DNA of 64,000 nucleotides from Agarophyton chilense (GCA_030374765.1 JARGXX010000013.1:372001-436000); one strand, 5' to 3'; shown: positions 32,704-44,900, numbered from the stretch's first letter. The notes: generated by a model from the sequence alone, not told the origin. A program made the numbers and translations.

Positions 32704-33409
32704 GAGCAGAAATTAAGGGAGGCTCCAGGACTTAGTGATTTCTCGGTGGGTCAATTTCAGTTTTGGACGGAAAATTGATCAGAATCAAAAAGTTCTGTAT
32801 AAAATCAATAATTCTTTGAAAAACTCTGATTTTCGGACCTCATCGGGACTTGTTGGGTCCTGGGGTAGTATGGCGTGGAGATCGGTTTGACGGAGGATGG
32901 GTTAAACTGGCTAAGGCTAGCTAGACTTAGGCGCTCGCATGGGCTTGGCGTGGAATTACAATTAATGAATGCTTTACAATAAATCCTTAGAAATGTTGTT
33001 GTTTCAAATAGTATTCCTTTTGTTTAAGCGCGAGCGGTGAGCGAGTGTAGTTCTATTAGCATACGAACGTAGAGAGCTGGCTAGATTGTTGCAAGTAGGA
33101 AATAATTAAAACGATATGTTTTGTGATATGCTTATGAGTGCAAAAACAGCAAAATGGCAAACTGCGCTGTCAAGTATTTGGTCGAAGATATACGTGTCAA
33201 ACTTTGTTGACTACGTGGCATAGGTTTTAGTACGTTTGATAGCTACAAGTGGAATGAGTTGAAGAGTATAGAGCAGTGCACGTGGAAGCGGTGTACGCGT
33301 GGGGGGGTACGCAGGCAGACAGACAGATAGATGGCATAGTAAAGACGGTGGTGCGCACAGGGCGGTGGGGGGAGGGAGGGGGAGGCGCTCGCATAGCGAC
33401 GGCGACGCG
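32704..33409. other. Tail of the DIRS-like element and upstream region of the DHHC gene
   Basis: No gene is seen. Composition changes from AT-rich to strongly GC-rich at about 33290, just before the palmitoyltransferase start. The promoter of that gene should lie here. The true right end of the DIRS-like element could not be located. Confidence 0.5.
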
Positions 33410-34344
33410 ATGGGGCAGCAGCAGCCGTCGGTGAGCGCGCGCGCGCGACTGGCGTGGCGCGTCGCCTTTCCGTCGCTGTCGCTGCGACGCGGCGCGTGCC
33501 GCCCGCTGGCGCTGCTGTCCATGGCTTGGGTGCTGTCGCTCATGGCCGCCGGGTCGCACGTCGTGCTGCGCGTCGCCTTGTGGCCGCGTCTTGGTCACCA
33601 CGTGCCACGCGACTTGGCCGCGCTTGTTCAGCTCATCGCCTTCACTGTCATCGTCGCCCTGGCGCTCGTCTCCTACCTACTGGCCGCCCTGGCCGACCCC
33701 GGTCGTGTCCACCCCTCCTCCTCCTCCTCCTCCTCCTCCTCCTCCTCCTCCTCTTTGTCCGCTTCCCCTCCCGCCTTTTGCACGCGTTGCAACGTATTCA
33801 AGCCTGAGCGCGCGCACCACTGCTCCTCGTGCGCCGCGTGCGTGCTGCTCATGGACCACCACTGCCCGTTCGTGGGCGACGCGTGCATCGGGCTGCGCAA
33901 CCGAAAGTTCTTCATTCTGTTTCTGTACTACGCCACGGCCGCCACCGTCGCCGTGGCCTTGTTGGGAGCGCCGGCGCTGGCCGCGCGCGCGCGCGCCATG
34001 GACCACCGTCCCAGCGCCTCGGCGCTGCTGCCGCTCGTCTTCCACTTGGGCGTGTGCTTGTTGTGCGCCCTGCACGCCGTCGTGCTGCTGCCCTTCTGCG
34101 CCTTCCACACGTACCTCGTCCTGTGCAACCGCACCACCATCGAGCGCGAGGAGCGTCTTAGCGTTGCGCAGCGCGACGCTCTGCGTCGCGCCGATCGCGG
34201 CTGGCGTCACCACTGGCGCGCCACCTTTGGCCGACATGCCCTGCTGTGGCCGCTGCCCGTCACCTACGGTTGCGCCTGGGCCACCTCCACCTCCGCCGCC
34301 ACCATCACCTACTACTCCTCCTCCTCCCCCTCCTCCTCCTCCTT

Positions 34345-34378
<34 letters not shown>

Positions 34379-34417
34379 TCCACCACCACCGCCCACCCGT
34401 CCGACGCCGCCGTGTAA
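33410..34417 (+). CDS. DHHC-type protein S-acyltransferase (palmitoyltransferase)
   Basis: This enzyme transfers palmitate from palmitoyl-CoA to cysteines of membrane-associated proteins and sits in endomembranes or plasma membrane. With ATG 33410 the protein has 335 residues. Membrane segments are at about 30-56 and 68-94, then the DPG motif (96-98), the cysteine-rich domain (FCTRCNVFKPERAHHC...), the catalytic DHHC at 149-152, membrane segments at about 167-190 and 207-238, and the TTxE motif (TTIE, 242-245). This is the full four-helix DHHC architecture. A poly-Ser run (103-115) from a CTC-type repeat lies between DPG and the Cys-rich domain; the tail has poly-Ser and poly-Ala runs. A start at 33299 would add 37 low-complexity residues. 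No introns. It is convergent with the F-box/LRR gene, 51 bases away. Confidence 0.95.
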
Positions 34418-34468
34418 AACAAAAAAGCACTCACATACTACATTACTGTACGTACAGTATATGTGTAT

Positions 34469-34921
34469 TCAACACGAGTCGCAGCACCAACGCGCGCGCT
34501 CCTCCTCCTCCTCCTCTTCCTCCTCGCGCACCTCGCGCACCTCACCCATCTCCCGCTCCCCGTCCCGCTCCCCGTCCCGCTCCCCGCCCGCGCGCACGCA
34601 CAGCGCCAGCGGCGTCGCCCGCCGCTCATCGCTCATCGCGCGCACCAGCCCGCGCGCCACCACCGTATCCGGTGCGTGCAGCTCGCGCAGCGTCGAGTGC
34701 AACACGCGTCCCATCGCGCGTCTGCGCGTGCGTCTCCTCGCCAGTTGCGTCGCGCGCGCCGTCCACAACGCGCGCACGCCCGCGCCCGCGCGTCTCCGTC
34801 TCCGTCGCCGTCGCCGATGCTTGCGCGTGGCGCGCGCGCGCGCCCGACAGCGCGCGCACAGCGCGCCCGCGTCGTCGCCGTCGTCGTCGCCATTATCCTT
34901 GTCCTTGTCCTTGTCGTCCTT

Positions 34922-34954
<33 letters not shown>

Positions 34955-35608
34955 CGCGCGATCCCACACCAGCGACAGCCCGTCCAGCGCGCCGCCCGCG
35001 CCGGCCACGCCCCACTGCGAGACGCCGCTGCAGCGCGTGACGTGCAGACGACGCAAACGCAGCGCGCCCAGCCGCGACACGTCGAAGAGCGCCACCACGC
35101 CGCCGTCCGTCACCAGCGGCAGCGCGTCAAGTCGCAACGCGCGTAACTCGTCGCAATTGTCCGCCATGGATTGTAAGGCGGCGTCGCCCACGCGCGCGCA
35201 CGCGAGCACGTCAAGACGCTGCAGGTGCGCGCCGAGTCCCTCCGCCACGGCGCGCACGCCGCGCGTGCTGAGCGCCGCGCACGCACGCAGCTCCAGACGA
35301 CGCAGGCGATGCGCGCGCGTTGCCAGCGCGATGAGCGACGCGTCCGTGAGACGCGGCGCGTGCGACAGAGAGAGCGCGCGGAGCGACGGGGTTGTGCGCA
35401 TGAGCTCGCGTACATGGGCGTCTGAGAGACGGGCGCACGCGTCAAGTCGAAGAGAACGCAGCGCGGTGGGGCGCGGCGCGCGCCATGGCGACACGCTTGC
35501 GACGAGATCCGGGTATGCGGCGACGACGCGTTGCGCGTCGGCGGGCGACACGCGGCGCAGCAGCTCTTGAAGCGCGACGGGAGGCAGCGCGTGCAGACGA
35601 CTGCGCAT
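34469..35608 (-). CDS. F-box-like / leucine-rich-repeat protein (FBXL/AMN1-like)
   Basis: With ATG 35608 the product has 379 residues. Residues 4-40 (LHALPPVALQELLRRVSPAD...) resemble an F-box, which docks to SKP1 in SCF ubiquitin ligases. Residues 49-205 hold about six cysteine-containing leucine-rich repeats (LRSLRLDACARLSDAHV, LRALSLSHAPRLTDASL, LRRLELRACAALSTRGV, LQRLDVLACARVGDAAL). The repeats would bind substrate; the target is unknown. After them come an acidic Asp/Lys run (219-246), a basic Arg run and a Glu run. The open frame extends upstream to 35917, but that part is Pro/Arg-rich and unlike the family, so ATG 35608 is chosen. Very GC-rich, no introns, convergent with the DHHC gene. 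Confidence 0.85.
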
Positions 35609-36157
35609 GACGGCGATGGAAGCGCCAACAAGAAGCGCGGAACGAGAGGAGAAGGAGGAGGAGGAGGAGAGGGGGGAGGCACGACGGGGAGGCACGACGG
35701 GGACGCGCGCGAGATGCGGCGGCGCGGGACGCGGGAGGTGTAGACGGCGGCATGGTGCGCGGAGGGGCACGCGGGGGGGTTGGGGGGGGGTGTGGTGGCG
35801 GCTGTGCGCGGGGGGGGGGGGGCGGGGGGCGCGCCGTGGCGAGCGAGCGGCGCGGGCTCGAGAGGAGCAGCGAGAGGGCCACACGCACGACGCGCTCCGC
35901 GTCGTGTAATGACACACTGCTTGGACTGTACACTACGCCAGACCTTGCGCGAGCGCATTGGCGTCCAAGCCGGCTGGACGCGTCCGACTCTTAATAACAT
36001 TTCCTCGCCGCTGCCGTCGTTGTGCGCCCACCGGTGAGCACAATGACATAAGCAGACGTTTCCGATCCACCACGTTTCATTCCTCCTTCACGTTGCTGCG
36101 CAATACTTGTACGTGTCAACCCCCACTGCCTCCGTGCGAGCTACAACCACTCGTGTC

Positions 36158-36195
36158 CATTGCTGAAATACATACTTGTTTGTATTTCAGCAATG
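36158..36195. repeat. Hairpin, 15-bp perfect arms
   Basis: CATTGCTGAAATACA (36158-36172) and its exact reverse complement (36181-36195) flank an 8-base loop. It stands alone in AT-rich intergenic DNA. Confidence 0.9.
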
Positions 36196-36721
36196 AATAC
36201 CATCTGCAAGCTCTGCATAAATCTAACATATTCTCAAACATTCTGCCTTTGCTCCCATCTATCTTTATAGTTTTTCTGAAATTTGTCCATCTCCAAAATG
36301 CTTGCATATTTACATACTTTCACCTACTACAGTGTGCCACACCGACCGAACATATATTGTTTAAGAAGAGAATGTCAAAAACATAAACCCCCGCTTTGGG
36401 CGTCGTGAAACAAAGCCAATGTTACGCTTTTACTATGACACAGATTGGGCTCATCTCCAAACACACTAAAATACTAATCTACGACAGAGAACACTTCCGT
36501 TTGTGTAACACGTGTCAACCTGGCGTGCGCCAACTTCAACATACCAATTGCATATTTGCCGATCGTACGCACGAGTCGCCAAGTCACAGCGATGACGGAA
36601 CACATTGCTGCCGTTTGGCGACACTTGTTTATTTTGAAAACCATTTTGTGCCCATGCGCAAAATCCAAATAAAAACCAAATCCTGCCAAAGTTCGAGTAT
36701 TAACCCTTTTGAACCTAAAAT

Positions 36722-36751
36722 TTGTTATGGCTACAATGGTAGCCATAACAA
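36722..36751. repeat. Hairpin, 13-bp perfect arms, 4-base loop
   Basis: TTGTTATGGCTAC (36722-36734) and its exact reverse complement (36739-36751) flank the loop AATG. The tight loop makes a stable foldback. Confidence 0.9.
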
Positions 36752-38123
36752 CAACCGAATCAGACAACAGCACTTGCAAACGTGCCTTTCATGTGATCCA
36801 CAAAACAGTCACAACATGCACAAATTCCAAGCCATTCACAGCGAACACTTTCCACTCTATACGCTACAACGCTCCATGAGTAATAAAAAGCTCCATCACA
36901 TCTCAACCTCATGAAAAACATCACTGCGGCTGCAACCTGTACTCTTGAAGCCTTGAGATCACAAACCGAGCGTACAGAAGCACAAGTTGTACACTCTTTG
37001 CCACAAAGAAAAAAACAGATTCTAAAACGAAGGTTCAACATTTCAAAAATACCCAAAACAACCACCTTTAATGAGGACGTAGCTCGTAGCACTTGTGGCG
37101 AGACACCTTGGTATTGGATGCAGTTTGGTCAATTCGTGGTGAAAACGTCTCTGTAGAGTATTCCGAACACGCGACTGTCTGCAACAAAAACAACAACCAA
37201 GCACGAAAAATAGCCAACAAATCGTATATTTCCGCGTGATACGAAATGGTAAGAAAGGAATTAACAATCCAAATACAATATTGTGCTTTTGGGCGAACCT
37301 GAACACACTGGCTGAAAGAAAGTAAAAACTAAATGCGTTTCAACTGGTAGTAGTTTTATTGTTATTGTGGTGTTGCTCTTGCATTCGCTATCTTTGAGGT
37401 TACTATATTGTGGCGTTTGCGACGTTTCTTCGAATTATGACACTTTTTGGCTCAAACAAAATAGTCGTAAATACTCTGGCGTGGTTCGCAAAAGTGATCT
37501 CGGTGATGGTTAAATGCAGAAACATTGACATGGAAGCCGCTCCGCATTGAGGGCCCGAAACGTTGTGTATCCTTAATGACTTCATGTCGATCGGAGCTTG
37601 CGCAGAACACAGCGCACGTTCTTTTTTTTTCCGTGTCTAGCAGCATGTGTGGTTCATCGGCCCTTTAGTTTTGGGTTTTCTGCGTTGCGTGAGCAAAGCT
37701 TTTGTTTGTGATGGGAGTTACAGTAGCTCTCAGCTGCTTGTACGAAACATTTTCTCTTGCAAATTTCGGAATGATGCGCTGTTTCATACGTTTCAGGCCA
37801 AAAATAGTTTTATCTATCACACATATGGACTTTAGAAGCGGTGCGCATTTATAATGCAAGAACCCAGTATAACAGTTAGGATGCTCATAGAAACCCTTCT
37901 TCCCTTCCTGAAAGTGGCTGTCGTCGATCTGAGCTGATCAAAGCGGTCAACCCCAATCATATGCAAATTCTAAGCTACAATTATCAAGAGCACTTGCAGT
38001 GTCGTTCTTTTTAAATACTTCGGCCCTGTCCAACGTTTCAAAGGTACAAGCCCATTCACTCAAACGAAGACATGTTTTGTCGTACAATCACCTCTAGGGT
38101 ATGCTACTGTCTTGTTTCGGGAG

Positions 38124-38165
38124 CGTGGTGACGCTCAACCGTAGGGAACGTGGTGACGCTCAACC
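38124..38165. repeat. Short direct repeat (17-bp unit, 25-bp spacing)
   Basis: CGTGGTGACGCTCAACC occurs at 38124 and again at 38149. Confidence 0.85.
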
Positions 38166-38440
38166 TTAGAAGGTAGAAGTAATAAACCTCGATGGTAACA
38201 GGGCACCGTGAAAACCCGCAGGGACAAACGGCGGGGCAACTAGCATATACTGTGTAGGTGAACGATGGTAGGCGTTGACGCGCCGAAAAGTCTGTGTGGT
38301 AGTTGAGAAACGATGAACCAAAAGGTATACTCGTGACCCGAGTGGTACCTGTCTTTATCTGATTAGAATGGGGGAGGTGCAGCTTCCTATATGCAGTGGA
38401 CTGCACTCTCCAGATCACCCGGGAGGTGCCAGCAAAACAC

Positions 38441-38497
38441 GGTCTCTGACCTAGTGTCAGAGACCTGGCCACCACTGGCTACAGTGCCAGGTGGCCA
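38441..38497. repeat. Two adjacent hairpins upstream of the element C LTR
   Basis: GGTCTCTGAC (38441-38450) pairs with GTCAGAGACC (38456-38465). Directly after, TGGCCACC (38466-38473) pairs with GGTGGCCA (38490-38497). They lie about 50 bases before the 5' LTR and may belong to an older repeat hit by element C. Confidence 0.85.
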
Positions 38498-38545
38498 CTT
38501 AACTACTGTACTAAAATACACATAATTACAATTACTATCACTAAC

Positions 38546-39468
38546 TGTAGAGCAACGCCCAGTTAGGGGATACTTGAAGATGCAACTCATAGAATGAGGG
38601 TTGAACCCTTCGAGGGCTATGACTATGATCCCCTCTAAGGTGTGCTGAGGTGGCACGGTTTTCTGGTTTGAGTTCGCCTATGAAGGGAAGATTCGGATGG
38701 CCCATGGTTGGATTGGCCCCGTGATACACGTGGCTTAATTTCGGCACCGATTTTCGGATACTTGTTAGAACGTTGGACTTTTGGGCCCTGAGAGTGGGAT
38801 CTCTACGTGTATGGCCCTGAGCAGGTGTGCACTACTGTAATTAGTAGAGTTTAGTTAGTGGGCTCTACTTAGGGAGACGAGATCTGACAGTCCGAAGCTC
38901 AGAGTAAATGGGAACCAGTGTTGGTCTTCGATACCTTTAGAGGTTCTTCGTCGCCATCGTTTCGGCCTTACAACCCGGAACGGGCTCTGGTTAGCAACGC
39001 CTGCGTAGGGACACGACTCCACTTGGAGAGTGCCCACGTTTGGGTTCCGTGCAACCACCCCCTTGGGACCGCTCAGAAGACCTGCGTGCACGATACCCCG
39101 TGGGGGTTCTGCTTACTTGTTGCGTGCTTTTTGTGTTTCCTTTCGAGGACAGGTTTTCGCCCCTGTATTGGGTTTCTTTTGTTGTTTCGCCCCTTTTCTG
39201 GTTCTCGGGTTCGGTGCCTGTCAGTGCCCGACCCTCGCCCCGTTTTTCCTCTTCGCCGGATTTTCCCCCATTCTTTGGGATACCCATACCCATTCCCGGC
39301 CCAACGGTTTCTACCCCTCACCTCCGTCGGTACTGCCGGAATCCCCCGTGGGAGTTACACCCCACACTACGGGTGGAACGGAGGGCTCTGTCTCTGAGTC
39401 TGCCTCCCCCAGGGAGCAAGGCTTCGAACACCTTGAGAGCACTTCCCGTCGCCGGGTTTTGCTCCACA
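38546..39468 (+). repeat. 5' LTR of gypsy element C
   Basis: It begins TGTAGAGCAACG and ends CTCCACA, the TG...CA form. It is about 97% identical to 49347-50269. The sequence just after it is not a TGG-starting primer site, so the usual tRNA primer match is not evident. Confidence 0.95.
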
Positions 39469-39695
39469 AGTGATCTCCCGACTTAGAATCCGTTCTCGGA
39501 CTTTTGGGTTGGTCATCCACGTGTTGGAATATCTCTTGGAAGAGGAAGCACCGTCGTGAAGATTTGTTGTAGTGGTCCCCTTTGGAAAGGGTGGAATTGG
39601 TTTTTATTTTTGTTTTGTGTTACGTCATCCGTTCTCCGGGAATCTCGTGATCGAATTTCATCGTTACCCCAAATCGTCGGTGTCTTGTCTGCAGC

Positions 39696-41558
39696 ATGTC
39701 GCCGCCTACCCGCGGTTCCAGGACTGGATCGAACCGTCAAGCGGATTCAGTGCCCCCGGCCCCACCTAGGTCGAGGAGCTCAATTCCCAAAGATCGGAAC
39801 GATTCCGGTATCGATCCGGACACTCGGAGAGCACTCTCAGTGGTTTCAGGTCCTCGAGAGGTCGTGGCTGTGGGCCCAGCTCCAGTGGTGGAGACTCCCT
39901 CAGCAGCACCCCGAAGTCGGGCCGACCCTGAATTACAGCGCCTGGAGACTCGAATCGATATCGCCAACGCGGCTCACGTCGAGCTCCTTCAGGAGGTTAC
40001 TACCCTCCGCCGCAAGGTGGAGGACGCCCAGGTGCGGGGAGTCGCCGATGACCTTCGTACCCTGAGGAGGGATGTGAACTCTTTTTTGGAAAGCTTTGGT
40101 ACCCCTGGGGTCTTTATCCAGGAGTACCGGAGCCTCGTGGAGGAACACCGCGTGCAAGCGGAACGCTTCCGAGCTCGGCTGGACACCCTCGAGGCCATTA
40201 TCCGTATGGACGGAGACACAGAAGCCTCGAAGGATAAACCCGACGTTTCGGAAGACGAAGAACACCGCTCCGCTAAACGGGACCGCCGCAAGTCCAAGAA
40301 GAGGGTTCACCTCCATGAGGATTTATCGGATTCCGATCCCAATCGCTCGTCATCGAGTTCGTCCTCCGAATCTTCGGATAGTGAAGATGGACGCCGGTCA
40401 TCCCAGGCGACTCGGTCGAAGGCTGCTTACACCTCTCAAGGGGCAATCTGTACCCGGAAGAAGGGTAGGAAACACCTTGGATTAAGGGAGCTGAAGCCGA
40501 CGAATCCTCTCTATCGGAAGCTGCTATCGTACCGCTATTACCGGTTGGATAACCCTTCGGGAGATCGAACATCCCGCGGAACGGGTAAGGTCAAGGACTA
40601 CATCAAAAGGCTGAGCATCACCCTACAGAAGAGGGAGTTCACAGGAACAGACCCAATTCTGGTGCTCGATTTCCTTGCGAGGTTCGTCCAGGAGGCTGAC
40701 ATCCTCGGTATGAGTGAAGCGCAAGCGTATCTTGCATTACCCTATTTCTTAAAGGGGATGGCTGAAGACCAGTTCAACTCCGTCCGTGGATCATCCCGAG
40801 CCTTGGAAGGGGGAGTCACGTGCTGGCCCGAAGCGGTGCAGTACCTCTTGAGGTCATACGCTACTGGAAATGCGATTCAGGAAGCAATCCTTGCATTAAG
40901 GGATACGCGGCAGAAGCCGATGGAAACCGAAACGGTGTATCCAACTCGCTTGAATAAAGCGTTTCACCGATGCGGGAATGTATTCCCCGTCTACGAGAGA
41001 TGCACCATGTTTGTGGATGGTTTGGACCCCTCGATAAGGGCATTGGCTGCCCGACATCGGGAAGAGAAGCGCAAGCTGACCTACTTGGAACTGGTTCAGT
41101 ACGCCCAGGCTGAGGGGGATACTCTCCGTGCCCGGCAGAACCGAAAGAGTCGGCCGACACGTGCACTCCTCGCCGATGGAGGTAACTCGTCGTTGTCACT
41201 CGCAGGAGGCTCTGTCCCTGTGGGGGTCAATGATAGCATTCACTTCATGGGAAGTAACCCCGAATCTATGGGTACGTCTGAGTTGCCGTCGACATCCGCT
41301 CCGACTACGGATGAAGACCCTGCGCTCTATACCCAAGGACGGAGGGTGCCAGCCGCATCGCTACCTTTTGCGAATACCGCTGCTCGGTTCTCTCGCCCCG
41401 GATGGAGGGATACAGCACCACGTCGCGTGGATTCACGTCCACAACCGAACCCGGCAGAGCTGATTTGCTATTTGTGTTACCTCCGTGGTCACAAAGCACC
41501 AGACTGCACATTTCCCCTGCGGAGGGTTCGCGAATTATCGCTCAGTACGAGGCTCTGA
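39696..41558 (+). mobile_element. Gag region of gypsy element C
   Basis: It encodes a capsid-type polyprotein of about 620 residues. A coiled-coil-prone part lies at about 85-170, an acidic Ser-rich stretch at 215-245, a capsid-like helical part at about 290-490, and a C-terminal CCHC zinc knuckle (CYLCYLRGHKAPDC, from 41466). This is the standard gypsy Gag plan, and this part looks whole. Confidence 0.9.
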
Positions 41559-41999
41559 CCCCTGAGGAGAAAGCTCGAGTCCCGAGTAGGTCCTATGAGG
41601 AACAAAGGATACTCCGAGCTCACCTTGCTGACAGGGATACAGAACTTGTACCCGCGAACGGGGAACAACCGGTCCCCTTCGAGGCAGCTGCACCGAATTC
41701 GGTGGGGTCCGCTTCGAAAAACTAAACTTGGGAGTCTCCCCTGCGGGAGGGGCGTCTTCTAAGCCGGAGTTGAAGACGCCCGAGGCGCTCCAGCTTCGCT
41801 CCCCAGCTGTGACTATCCTTTCAAGGAGAACGGCTGACACCGACGTTAACTCGGGATACTTTAGTGTCCTCCGTCGCCCGTGGATACGGTCCCGTAATCT
41901 CCGTATTCCGGATCGAGTTATGGTAATGGCCAAGCGGAATTATAAAGTATTCGCCGACTTCGGCCTGTCCAACCAGTTTATGGTTCGTCAAATATCTGT

Positions 42000-44900
42000 C
42001 CTGGATACAGGAGCCGCTCCTAACTTAATTCATGTTGAATTGTTTCCCCCGCTTCTCCGGGTTCAAGTTCGTACCGGTCCACGTTTGGATATCGCCGATG
42101 CGAACAACAACCCGCTACGGACACTGGGTACAATTTCCCTCATGGTGAGGTTAGGCTCCTATCTCGTTCAGCTAGAGTTTATTGTATGCAAGTCACTTGC
42201 AGCACCAGTCATACTGGGTTGTGACTTTTGCGACCGCTTCGTGGAAGCCATCCGTCCTCGGAATAGAACTGTGGAACTCGAAGACGGGTCTACGATCCCA
42301 ATCGTTCGTAAACCCTTACAGGGAGCAGCGCGAACACGCGTTCCTCTCCCTGTCGCGCAGGAATCTGTGAAGAAGGACCCAGTGTCTACACGGGTAAAGG
42401 TTGCGAAGTCAGTGGCTATCCCGCCAGAAACCCAGGTTTGGGTCACAGTTGTTACCAAGCAAATTGGTGTGCATGTGGTACAACCGAACCCGTCTCTGTA
42501 TACGCGGCGTCAACTCGCCCTTGCGAGTGGGGTTGTCTCCGTTGAACCGGATAAACCTTTCAAGGTTCTGGTAGCCAACTTTGGAAAGACAACGCAGCAT
42601 TTGGTCAAACACCAGATCCTGGGTTCTGTTCTTCCACACCCGCATGCGGTCGTACCTACAAATATCTCTATCGCAGAGGTTCTTGGTGTGGCGGACCCTA
42701 AGGAGGGGGAGGACACTGCCGAAATCGCGGAAGACGGTGAGCATACGACTGCAGCTCCACACGCTGAACACATTAAACCGCAGGAGGATACGGCCCCTAT
42801 CACAGGAGCAGACCAGACGGATCCTGTTCAGGAATTGGAGAAATGGGATCTCAACCATGTACCCGCATCTCATCGGGAGAAGCTGAGGCATATGCTTCGT
42901 GAATTACCCCCATGTGGGATGGTTCCCTTGGAACTATTGGGATTACAGAACACCACATCGACTTGTTACCGAACACTCGGCCTGTTGCCCAACACCCTTA
43001 CAGGGCTGGATCGAAAGCGCGGGAAGAGGAGAAATCTCAGGTGGAGAAGATGCTTAAAGCGGGCGTAATTGAACCTGCCCAGTCCGCTTGGGCCTCACCA
43101 GTGGTGTTAGTTCCGAAACCGGATGGACCGTGGCTGGCGTTTCTGCATCGATTACAGACGCCTGAACGAGGTAACCATTAAGGATGTGTACCCGATCCCT
43201 CGGATGGACGAATACATCGACTCCCTTGGGAGCGCTACTGTTTTCTCTACACTCGACGCCAATTCGGGCTACTGGCAAGTCCCTATTAGGGAGGAAGATC
43301 GAGACAAAACGGCTTTCGTGTGTCATCAAGGACTTTTCCGATTCCGGATGATTCCTTTTGGGTCGACAAATGCCCCCGCAACGTTTCAACGGGCGATAGA
43401 CATTTTGTTGGTTCCCTTCAACTGGAGGACGTGTCTAGTGTATTTAGACGACATTATTGTCTTCTCCAACAACCTGGATGACCACCTCGAACACGTCAGG
43501 GACGTAATGAAGATACTCCGCGACGCGGGAATCACCTTGAAACTCAAGAAGTGCGAGTTTTTCACCGATCGGTTAAGTATCTGGGTCATATCATCCGTCC
43601 CGGACAGCTTTCAATCGATGAAGTACGAGTGAAATCCTTGAAGGAAGCAAAACAGCCGAAAACTCAAACGGAGTTGCGATCCTTCTTAGGTCTGTGTAAT
43701 GTGTCTCGCCGATTCGTCCCGATCTTTGCGGATATTGCCACCCCCCTCAACAGGCTCCTGACGAAGGGACAACCAGTTGAACTGGAACCTTTTGGCGACG
43801 CGGAAGCGTCTGCCTTCACGGCACTGGTGAATGCCGTAACATCACCGCCAATCTTGGCTCTACCCAATCCTGGGCTCCCTTACGAAGTGGACACCGATGC
43901 TACTGCAAACCAAGCAGGGTGTGCACTGTTCCAATCCTCTGAGGATGGTGAACGTCACCCTATTGGGTACTGGTCACGTTCCCTGAATGTCCATGAAAGG
44001 AACTACTCGGTCTCCGAGAAAGAATGTTTAGCCGTTGTGTGGGCCTTAGCTACACTTCGCCCCTATCTGATGGGTACTCGTTTCAAAGTCCATACGGACC
44101 ACGCATGCTTGCGTTGGCTCCAGGAGATCTCCGAACCCTCGGGCCCCCTTATGCGCAGGCGTCTCCGACTGTCGGAATTCGACTTTGAGATCCTGTACAA
44201 GAAAGGGAAGCTGAACACTCAGGCTGATGCACTATCCCGCTTGGGAACCACAGCGGAAACGGAACCCTACGAGGACGATGACATCCCATGTTTTATGGTA
44301 TCGGACCTCGAGGGAGGAGCTCAACCGCTGACGGATGATGTTTGTGACGATATACTCGTCAACGAGAGTCTGGATTCGCCGACCGGCTCTTTTATACCTA
44401 TCTCTCCAGAGGAGATGATACGCGAGCAACAGCTCGACCCATTCTGTACACGGATTCGGGCTCGCCTCAACGGAGGATTTCAGTTACCTTTCGGTGCCGC
44501 ACTCCCTACAACAGAGGGTATTACACCTCACTCACTATGTGAAAGTTGGTGCCCACCCCGGGGGAAGAAAACTGTACCTCATGTTGAGAAGGGACTTTTA
44601 CTGGCCGGCAATGGCATTCGATTGTTACGCCGTCAGACGGGCCTGCGCCAATTGCGCCAAGAATGACGTCAAACTTCGGAAGCACTCTAAGAAGTTGACG
44701 CTGTTCCCGGCACGGGCTCCACTCGAATTCGTGGCCATAGACATCCTAGGGGAGTTTATCAGGACGCCCCGAGGTCATCGGTATCTGCTTGTCATTTCTG
44801 ACAGATTCTCTAAGCTAACGAGAACAGTGCTGCTGAAGCGGATCACCGCCGCTAACGTCGCGCAAGCGTTCGTGACCCATTGGGTGTTCGTATATGGACC

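Larger units (their letters stand above)
35609..38545. other. Intergenic region with strong hairpins; no gene recognised
   Basis: A G-rich stretch (35640-35830, purine/G runs) lies upstream of the F-box gene and probably holds its promoter. From about 36000 the sequence is AT-rich. The longest frame (36396-36914, 172 aa) has no recognisable motif and is probably chance. Perfect hairpins lie at 36158-36195 and 36722-36751, and nested hairpins at 38441-38497 just before the LTR of element C. Confidence 0.5.

Noticed and set aside
34463-35146. 227-aa plus-strand frame opposite the F-box/LRR gene
   Set aside because: It is a His/Arg/Val repeat-like shadow of the leucine-rich-repeat coding strand.
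33591-35570. 659-aa plus-strand open frame across both GC-rich host genes
   Set aside because: It is Pro/Arg/Ser low complexity with no motif, and it overlaps the well-supported DHHC and F-box/LRR genes in other frames. GC-rich DNA lacks stops by chance.
36396-36914. 172-aa intergenic frame as a host gene
   Set aside because: Composition and peptide look random, no motif is seen, and a perfect hairpin lies inside it.
38124-38165. Possible CRISPR-like repeat
   Set aside because: Only two units with an 8-base spacer in a eukaryotic transposon-rich region; no array and no cas genes.
38918-39486. Open frames of about 150 aa in the 5' LTR of element C, repeated in the 3' LTR
   Set aside because: Several overlapping frames are open in both LTR copies simply because the LTRs are 97% identical; none has a motif.
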